From the NCBI GenBank assembly GCA_040768665.1, contig JAXGMN010000009.1, forward strand, positions 310,001 through 374,000: a stretch of DNA of 64,000 nt. The letters are read 5' to 3'. Under the pieces are notes generated by a model, which searched no databases, was not told the DNA's origin, and worked only from the letters and a program-made list of their open reading frames with translations. The stretch is from JABWBD01 sp040768665 (GTDB lineage: Bacteria; Planctomycetota; Planctomycetia; Pirellulales; Thermoguttaceae). Below, piece by piece: positions 58,184-64,000 of this stretch (its first letter is position 1; each line of letters begins with the position of its first letter). The translations under genes were made by a program, and so were the position numbers.

Positions 58184-61100
58184 CTACTCGAGCGCCGGCC
58201 CCGCGATCCGTTCACCGCGGCGTTGCCGTTGTTGGTCCTGCGGGTCGAATGTTCCGTAGAACAAGGCGTTGGCGTCCATCCACGTGATCAGCCGCTCGTA
58301 TTCCTCTTGAGTGAGCGAGACGTTTTCGTGGCCCGCTAACAGCAACTGCATCAGCTTGCTCGCTCGTGCGCCGAATTGGTCGGGGTGGGTCAGTGGTTCG
58401 TGGTTGGCCTGCGGCGCGCCCTTCCACTGTGAGAACGGCACCAGGGGCGCCAGCGCGTTGTACGACACGGTAAACTCGCCGGCCGGGGCTCCACATAGAT
58501 CGACGCCGCCGTCGGTCCGGCCGGGCCGATGGCACTCGACGCAGCGCTTGTCGAGCACCGGTTGCACCAGGATGGCATAGTTGAACGGATTGGATCCCTC
58601 GGGGCCGGGCTCGATCGTCGAAGGCGGGCGCTGGCTCGCCAGCGTGGCCATGCCGATCGGAGCAGCCGTGCTACGGTGTTCGTGGCAGCCGATGCAACCG
58701 GTCTGCTCGCCGGGTTGCAGGTAGGTGAGACTCCGCATCGTCTGGATCGCCATGCCCCGCTCGTCCAATGCCTGGAACGACAGCGGAATGCCGGCCGGCG
58801 CGCGGAAGAAGGCCGAACCGTCGGCCTCCACCGGCACCGTCCCCAGAACCTGTTTGCCGGGCGAAGCATTAGCCAGACCGACGCGCGGCGTATTTGCGTG
58901 CGGCGTCGTCTTGGGCAGCACCTGCACGATGCGAAGCTTCCGGACGGCACTTTTCGCGTCGCCCACGGCCGGCCAACTCGCGTAGACGTTCTGCAGATAG
59001 AATGTCCCTTCGCCGGGCCGGTCCTCGACGAGCGACGAAGTGAGCACGGGCGGGCGCCGTCGGGCACGCAAGGGGATCGGCCAGAGGCTGCCGATGCTCA
59101 GATCGCGGTAGATCAGCTCCTTGTTTCCGAACCGATCGATCAGGTAGAGGCCGAACATGTTGGCCCGATTGGCAAATGGCTCACCGATCAGCGGTTCGAA
59201 GCTGTAGGCGGCGAGGAAGAAGTCTTCGGAAAGTGGATACGGTGTGCGGTAGCAATGCCCCGGCCAGCGGCGTTCCTCGAGCGGGACCTCGGGCGCCACC
59301 GGCACACCCGCCGTGCCGTGCCAACGCTCGACGGGAAATTCGCTTTCGGGGAACAAGGCGTCGGGCGTCAGCCTCGTGATCGGATTCAAGCCGTCGACCC
59401 CTTTCGCCACATCCAGCAGGATGATCGAACCGGCGGTCATCGCGTGGTGAGCCGCCGCCGTGGCCATCACGCGGTTGGAACCGGGGACCGGCCGGGCCTC
59501 CCACACGCCCACCGGGTTGAACGTGTTGTTGCCGTAATAGGCGCTGGGGCTGCTGCCGTCGGGCCTCGCCGTCCAGAGTTGCTGGTAATATACGGCGTTG
59601 CGATCCACGTAGTCCCACCGCGTGTAGATCACGCGGCCGTCGTTCAACACGGCTGGATCCCATTCGTGCGTCTCATGGAACGAGATCACGCGTGGATTGG
59701 AGCCGTCGGTGTCGGCCAGGGCCAGCGTGTGCACCGGGCAAGGACCGCGGCCGCAGCGGTGGAAGCCGCCCCGCCGCGTCGACAGAAAGAGGAGCTTCCC
59801 ATCGGGCAGATAGCGCGGGGCGAAATCATCGTAGGAATCATCCGTGAGCTGCCGCAGACCGGAGCCATCGGCGCCGATCTCGAACACATGGTAGAACTGC
59901 TGCTCGTTGCTTCGCCAATCGGTCGCATCCGGGTCCGTTTCGCAGAAGGAAAACAGCACCCGGCGGCCGTCCCACGAAACATCGGGGCTCAGGTAGCTGC
60001 CCATCGGCAGATCGCCTAGCCGCCGGGAACGCATCGACTTTCCGGGGCCGTCGAGGATGAACAGACCGCCGCCGGGCCGCGCGCAGCGGCCGGCATACTG
60101 TGTCAACTGGTGACTGAACGCGCTGGGCACCCGCTTGACAAACAACAGAGGCCCCACCTGTGCCAGCGGATTGGCGAAAGCCACTTCCCGCCGCAGCCTG
60201 TGAACCTCCCGCCAGAGCGCCTCCCAGTCGGCGTCGCCGGCCGTACCGGCCGAAGCCATCGCCTGCCGCCGGGCCCGCAGGTCTTCCCACGGCCCGGTGA
60301 GTTTGTCGAGAGAAACACCTGCCGCGGCCAGGTGGGCGATCAGGCGGTCGCCGCGATCGAGGACGGTTTGGATCACCTCGTCCCAGCTACGGGGCTCGCG
60401 GGGCGTGCCGATGCCATCCTGCATTCGCCAGTCCCACTCGACCAATTCCTGCTGGATCGACGGGCGCAACTCGGGCAGGACCGGCGGAGGAATCACCTCG
60501 TCAGCGGTTGGAAACACCAGCGGAACCGGAAGCGTCCGGCTGCCGAGCGTGTAGCGCAAGTTGCTGAAGCTCACGCCCGTCTCTCCCTCGGCGCCTCGTG
60601 CCGAGAGGGAGAGTTCTGCCTTCGCGCCGCTGTCGACCGGACCGAGATCGAGCACGACCGCTTTGCCCGGTCGAACTGTGCGGCATACCTTGCGGTCCCC
60701 CAGCGAGAGCTCGACCTCCGCCGCGGCACCGTGAACCACTCGGACATCGCACGACACCTGCACCGGTTCCTGGAAGTTTCGGACCGGAACGACCAGCCGC
60801 ACCTCCTCGCCCCGGTCGAGGCCGGCGGTCCATTTCCTGGCCGTTTCCATGAGGGCGGCTTGCGGGCCGTTTTCGCGAGCGACCAGCGCGAATCCGGCAG
60901 CCGCAGGGCAGGCCGGCTGGGTCGCGGTGCCGCCAAGATAGACGGTGCTCGATCCGAACGAGGGCATCCGCGGATCGCGGAACAAACGAGCCTCAACCCA
61001 GTTGGCCATATCGCAACCGATCCCGTCGCCCGCGTCGGAGGCCACCAGGCGCAACTCGCGGGCGCCGGCCACCGGCACGTCGATTTCCCTGGGCGGATCG

Positions 61101-61510
61101 CTGTCGGACATCGGTCCGGTTTCGAACATGGTCTTGCCGTCGACGCTAACGCGGAAGACGACACTGCCTCGTTTGCCGCCCTGCCACTGGACACCCACCC
61201 AGCCACGGAAACGGCTGTACTGCTCGCGCAGCTCGACGACGATCTCGCCGTTGGCATGGTGGCCCAGACCTTTGTCGAATTTCTTTTCCCCGATCTGCAG
61301 TTGTGAGCCGATGCCGCCGGTCCGAGCAGCCGCGGTATCGAGACCGAAGTCGCCCCATTGCTGCGAGTGCCTCAGGGCAAAGCCGCCGCCGGCGTTGCTC
61401 AGGCAATCGGCTTCGTCTGCCCGAGCGTTTCCTGCAGACACGGCCGCCAGAGCGGCGAGCGCCGTAAAAACATGCCAAAACGCCGCCGTGGATTGTCGTG
61501 TCTTCCGCAT
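58184..61510 (-). CDS. Hydrazine-synthase-alpha-like protein with NPCBM domain
   Basis: The protein has 1108 residues with a signal peptide (SAGNARA-DEA). An NPCBM carbohydrate-binding domain lies at about 45-190 (FDKGLGHHANGEIVVELREQYSRFRGWVGV). A large HzsA-like region follows with TolB-like propeller blades (SYLSPDVSWDGRRVLFSFCETD, FAPRYLPDGKLLFLSTRRGG, DGRVIYTRWDYVDR). Haem-type sites are GCIGCHEHR and KRCVECHRPGRTDGGVDLCG near the C-terminus. True hydrazine synthase belongs to anammox bacteria; relatives are widespread in planctomycetes with unknown function, so hydrazine chemistry should not be assumed. Confidence 0.85.
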   Translation of the reverse strand: MRKTRQSTAAFWHVFTALAALAAVSAGNARADEADCLSNAGGGFALRHSQQWGDFGLDTAAARTGGIGSQLQIGEKKFDKGLGHHANGEIVVELREQYSRFRGWVGVQWQGGKRGSVVFRVSVDGKTMFETGPMSDSDPPREIDVPVAGARELRLVASDAGDGIGCDMANWVEARLFRDPRMPSFGSSTVYLGGTATQPACPAAAGFALVARENGPQAALMETARKWTAGLDRGEEVRLVVPVRNFQEPVQVSCDVRVVHGAAAEVELSLGDRKVCRTVRPGKAVVLDLGPVDSGAKAELSLSARGAEGETGVSFSNLRYTLGSRTLPVPLVFPTADEVIPPPVLPELRPSIQQELVEWDWRMQDGIGTPREPRSWDEVIQTVLDRGDRLIAHLAAAGVSLDKLTGPWEDLRARRQAMASAGTAGDADWEALWREVHRLRREVAFANPLAQVGPLLFVKRVPSAFSHQLTQYAGRCARPGGGLFILDGPGKSMRSRRLGDLPMGSYLSPDVSWDGRRVLFSFCETDPDATDWRSNEQQFYHVFEIGADGSGLRQLTDDSYDDFAPRYLPDGKLLFLSTRRGGFHRCGRGPCPVHTLALADTDGSNPRVISFHETHEWDPAVLNDGRVIYTRWDYVDRNAVYYQQLWTARPDGSSPSAYYGNNTFNPVGVWEARPVPGSNRVMATAAAHHAMTAGSIILLDVAKGVDGLNPITRLTPDALFPESEFPVERWHGTAGVPVAPEVPLEERRWPGHCYRTPYPLSEDFFLAAYSFEPLIGEPFANRANMFGLYLIDRFGNKELIYRDLSIGSLWPIPLRARRRPPVLTSSLVEDRPGEGTFYLQNVYASWPAVGDAKSAVRKLRIVQVLPKTTPHANTPRVGLANASPGKQVLGTVPVEADGSAFFRAPAGIPLSFQALDERGMAIQTMRSLTYLQPGEQTGCIGCHEHRSTAAPIGMATLASQRPPSTIEPGPEGSNPFNYAILVQPVLDKRCVECHRPGRTDGGVDLCGAPAGEFTVSYNALAPLVPFSQWKGAPQANHEPLTHPDQFGARASKLMQLLLAGHENVSLTQEEYERLITWMDANALFYGTFDPQDQQRQRRGERIAGPALE

Positions 61511-61722
61511 GGGCGAATTCTCCTAGCGATACTACGGATGTTCGGCTGGGCTCTACGCAGTTTATTTGGTCCAAAGGGGGGTTGGCAAGAGGGAAGCAAG
61601 AGTCGGGCCTGCGGTGCATCGTCGGGCAACGCGAAGGTGGAGTCGACGGGTCCGCCTTCGAATTGGAGGAAACGACGACGTCGGCGTGTGATTGCGATGC
61701 AAACCAACTCGGCAAGCGGGGC
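61511..61722. other. Intergenic region with a short dispersed repeat
   Basis: The 212 bases between the HzsA-like start and the next upstream stop hold no ORF. CGGCAAGCGGGGCCTAAC at 61710-61727 nearly repeats 63251-63268 (CGGCAAGCGGGACCTACC), so a small REP-like unit flanks the 61.7-63.3 kb gene. Confidence 0.45.
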
Positions 61723-63312
61723 CTAACGGGCGTCGCTCGATTTATGGCCTTTGTCCATCTCGGCCAGGCCGCTGAAATCGGGCTTCCCGTCCGCGTCGAG
61801 GGAGAGTTGTTCCAAGGCAATGCCGCTTTGCGGAGCGAGTTGCCGCTCGATCGTGAAGGTTCTCGCCTTGCGATCGCTGCGTCCCCACAGCCAGACCAGC
61901 AAGGCCAGACCGCCCATGACAAGCACGAATGCCCCCCCGGCAATCACCCCAGTCGTCGGGTCAAGTTGAGCCGGCGTCGCGGGAGCCCACAGCGGGTCGC
62001 GTCCGATCAATAAAGGGGCGAGTTGCCACTGAACCCCAGCCGACGATTCTTCGCTGCCCCGACGGTAAGCCCACGTCTTGAAGAAAAACCCCGCAATTGT
62101 CATGTCTTCTCCGAATTGCGAGCCCTCTCCGGTGGGCATTCCCGGTGGAAGATCGCGAACGCAGAACACCAAGGGGTTTCCCTGCGAATCGTCGGTGAAG
62201 AGATAGATTTCGTAGTACCGCTCGATCCCGAGGCGCTCGCGAATATCGGCGTCGTCGATCGGGATCGGAATGATTCGTTTGGCGGTTCCTGAAAGTGCGA
62301 CAAGTTTTCCGACCTGCGTCTGGGGCTGATTGAACAAAGGAACGACCGAGTAGGCGTCCGGTCCGGAAGACGCCGGCTGTCGGCGTGCTTCCCGAAGCAG
62401 TTGGCCGGGCTCGGCGCGGCCCACGGCGGCCAGCATCTGGTAAAATGCCTCGCGATCCTTGGCGGTCAGCCGCAGCTTGCGGATGTCGATGCCGCTTGCA
62501 GCTCCCTTCGATCCGCCGGTAATCTCTTCCTGCATCACTTCGTCGAGCAAGCCCATGTCCATTCCCAAGCGGCCCAACAGAGACTCGGGATACCATTGGA
62601 TCCGCGGCGCAACGAATATCGCAGCGGGTTTCCCTTGCACCTGCTCGCCAAGCTTGAGAAAGAAGCCAAGAGCCGCTGCCGATGCAGGGAGCTCTGCCGA
62701 GTTGCGCCATGCATTGGGCACCTTGCGGGCAAAGACGACCGCGCGAGCCCCGGTGTCGAGTTTGATTTCCACCCGGTAGTAGCGATTCAGCCCCAATCGC
62801 TCGGCCATTTCTGCGGCTAAGTGCAACTCATTGACGGAAACGGCGAGCCCGGAAAGTCGATACACGGAGCCCCGATGCACTGCCGGCTTTTCGACCAGTT
62901 CCTCGAGATCGAGCGGTTGCGACCAGCGCTCGAGATCCAGCAAGCGGAGATTCGGCAGCCGATAGAAGATCTTCATCAGGACTTCGTCTTCACTTGCTTG
63001 CCACGGCTGTCGATCCGCGAGAATGGCGAATTGGTTGTCGTCGACGCCGTACAGCGCAAGGAGTTCGCGAGGCCCCGGGGAACGCTCGCCGGATGCGGGG
63101 TTTTGCGCCTCGGGGGCCGAAGTCGCTTGAGTCACCGGGTTCGCCGTGCCTGGGGGAGAACCGGAGTTCGGGCCTGATTGAGATGGGAGCATCGACACGT
63201 AGGGCAAGGCGGTCCCGTGGCCGAGCACGAGCGGTGTGCAAGGGCCCGCTCGGCAAGCGGGACCTACCGAGAGAACCACCACAATCGCCATTGCGCGAAG
63301 ACGCTCGGTCAC
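61723..63312 (-). CDS. Membrane-anchored protein of unknown function (paralogue of the next gene)
   Basis: The protein has 529 residues. A hydrophobic leader (about 8-24) is followed by a Pro/Ser-rich stretch, then two similar beta domains: YRLSGLAVSVNELHLAAEMAERLGLNRYYRVEIKL ... GFFLKLGEQ, and VALSGTAKRIIPIPIDDADIRERLG ... GFFFKTWAYRRG. One membrane helix (about 455-475) and a short cytosolic tail close it. The upstream gene has the same domain once plus the same tail helix. This is a planctomycete family with no known role. The leader contains the palindromic PACRAGP-coding repeat. Confidence 0.75.
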   Translation of the reverse strand: MTERLRAMAIVVVLSVGPACRAGPCTPLVLGHGTALPYVSMLPSQSGPNSGSPPGTANPVTQATSAPEAQNPASGERSPGPRELLALYGVDDNQFAILADRQPWQASEDEVLMKIFYRLPNLRLLDLERWSQPLDLEELVEKPAVHRGSVYRLSGLAVSVNELHLAAEMAERLGLNRYYRVEIKLDTGARAVVFARKVPNAWRNSAELPASAAALGFFLKLGEQVQGKPAAIFVAPRIQWYPESLLGRLGMDMGLLDEVMQEEITGGSKGAASGIDIRKLRLTAKDREAFYQMLAAVGRAEPGQLLREARRQPASSGPDAYSVVPLFNQPQTQVGKLVALSGTAKRIIPIPIDDADIRERLGIERYYEIYLFTDDSQGNPLVFCVRDLPPGMPTGEGSQFGEDMTIAGFFFKTWAYRRGSEESSAGVQWQLAPLLIGRDPLWAPATPAQLDPTTGVIAGGAFVLVMGGLALLVWLWGRSDRKARTFTIERQLAPQSGIALEQLSLDADGKPDFSGLAEMDKGHKSSDAR

Positions 63313-63331
63313 CGGGTTTCTCCTTGGCGTG

Positions 63332-64000
63332 TCACGCGACGGGCTCCTCGATCCGATCGGCCAGGACGCGTTTTTCCCCTTGGGTTCGAAGACGGATGTA
63401 AACGACCGCGAGTGCCGCGATCGCTGCCGAAATGCCCAGGATCACCCATATCGAAGGATCGGCAGCCTGGCGCACCGGGCCGGCGACCGGCCGCTGGATC
63501 CAATCGACCGATTTCGAGAGCACCGTCGGGGCGCTGCGGAGCCGGTCCTGGGCCATGTATGCCCAGCGCTTGAAGAAATACCCCGAAAGTCTTACGTCGG
63601 CCGACACGCTGGTCCCCGTCGGAAAGCCTTCGGGCAGATAGAGCGAGTAGACGACGATCGGGTCGGTAGGACGATCTTGCGGCTGCAGCCAAAGCTGGTA
63701 GTAGCAATCGATTCCTTGATCGTTCTTCGGCGCTTCCACCCGCTGTGCACGTCGGACCGTGCCAGCCAGGCTGACGAGTTGGCCGCGATAGGCCGACGGC
63801 TGCTGGGCGAGTTGCACGTAGGTTACCCGGCCGATCGAGGCGGTGCGCAGTGCTTCCGACGGCGTCGCTTGGAGCTTTTTGAACAGACCGAACCAGGCGT
63901 CCTGCTCCGCGCTGCGAAATGGGGTGTCGTCCCGCACGGCTTCGAGATCAACAGGACCGACTTCGAAGGATTCGGTCGTCGCGTTGCTTGCCGGCTCCTC
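63332..64000 (-). CDS. Membrane-anchored protein of unknown function (5' end off the window)
   Basis: The minus-strand frame is open to the right edge (223 codons), so the N-terminus is outside the window; the GTG at 63937 is not needed as a start. The domain GRVTYVQLAQQPSAYRGQLVSLAGTVRRAQ ... GYFFKRWAYMAQD matches the repeats of the following gene. It ends with a membrane helix (IWVILGISAAIAALAVVYIRL). The two genes are 19 bases apart and clearly co-transcribed. Confidence 0.75.
   Translation of the reverse strand, partial: EEPASNATTESFEVGPVDLEAVRDDTPFRSAEQDAWFGLFKKLQATPSEALRTASIGRVTYVQLAQQPSAYRGQLVSLAGTVRRAQRVEAPKNDQGIDCYYQLWLQPQDRPTDPIVVYSLYLPEGFPTGTSVSADVRLSGYFFKRWAYMAQDRLRSAPTVLSKSVDWIQRPVAGPVRQAADPSIWVILGISAAIAALAVVYIRLRTQGEKRVLADRIEEPVA

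Noticed and set aside
58529..60019. 496-codon plus-strand ORF in the HzsA-like region
   Set aside because: It is antisense to a 1108-residue protein with haem motifs and has low-complexity Arg/Val/Gly composition.
60110..61306. 398-codon plus-strand ORF near the right end
   Set aside because: Antisense to the NPCBM and N-terminal parts of the HzsA-like protein.
58184..61510. Evidence of anammox metabolism from the HzsA-like gene
   Set aside because: No hzsB/hzsC, hydrazine dehydrogenase or anammoxosome genes are nearby, and HzsA-like proteins are common in non-anammox planctomycetes.

Overview
The window looks like planctomycete (Pirellulales-type) DNA. It carries a hydrazine-synthase-alpha-like cytochrome protein, PQQ-propeller, ThuA and GH16 secreted proteins, Tat-type leaders, and many small genes packed head-to-tail. 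No ribosomal RNA gene or phylogenetic marker is present apart from ssrA, so the taxon is inferred from gene content only.

Layout. (1) Positions 1-6.8 kb hold secreted carbohydrate/nucleoside-related genes (ThuA-like, GH16, truncated nucleoside hydrolase, polysaccharide deacetylase, nitrilase). They are followed by a DNA methyltransferase broken by an in-frame TGA, a small HTH gene and a 5'-truncated beta-lactamase-type hydrolase. (2) At 6.76-6.99 kb there are two partial copies of the 3' end of ssrA (tmRNA). The intact ssrA lies at 56.67-57.03 kb with an integrase remnant beside it, so 6.8-56.7 kb is best read as a genomic island, or stacked islands, at the tmRNA 3' end. (3) Positions 7-16 kb carry a lipoprotein-like ORF, PQQ propeller, PPK2, a glycosidase-like protein and two PcfJ-type genes, one of them split by an IS630-family element whose TA target duplication can be read exactly. 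(4) Positions 16.2-26.5 kb are one tightly overlapping minus-strand operon for RNA repair. Reading down the operon: Hen1, RNA ligase, HD-polynucleotide kinase fusion, nucleotidyltransferase, a frameshifted crystallin-J1-like gene, RlaP-type nucleotidyltransferase, small P-loop kinase, Thg1-like polymerase and Pnkp, then two GNAT genes. (5) Positions 26.7-30.2 kb hold an ATP-grasp protein, methyltransferase, HAD phosphatase and two TrmO/TsaA-fold genes. (6) Positions 30.2-43.6 kb form a redox and oxidative-stress block: BioB-like radical SAM, a rubredoxin-GltB-rubrerythrin fusion, di-heme cytochrome, Fur/PerR, 1-Cys peroxiredoxin, DUF134 regulator, DsrE, HD-methyltransferase, broken 4Fe-4S and DUF4405 membrane genes, and Gly/Met-rich secreted proteins. 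(7) Positions 43.7-56.2 kb hold assorted metabolic and hypothetical genes (aldo/keto reductase, EEP, DinB, esterase, SDR, MATE, a repeat protein, an ACP-like membrane protein, DUF2238, a DNA glycosylase, YkgJ). (8) From ssrA rightward the sequence looks like resident chromosome: uppP, the HzsA-like protein and two related membrane proteins, the last running off the edge.

The most striking point is the contrast between heavy decay and intact islets. About a dozen genes carry nonsense codons, 1-2 nt frameshifts or internal deletions. The RNA-repair operon nevertheless keeps eight of its nine repair-type ORFs intact, including reading frames of 471 and 870 codons. That operon brings together 5'-end healing (three P-loop kinases), 3'-end healing and 2'-O-methyl marking (Pnkp-Hen1), nucleotide addition (Thg1-like plus two nucleotidyltransferases) and two ligases, and is the best candidate for a distinctive biological system here.
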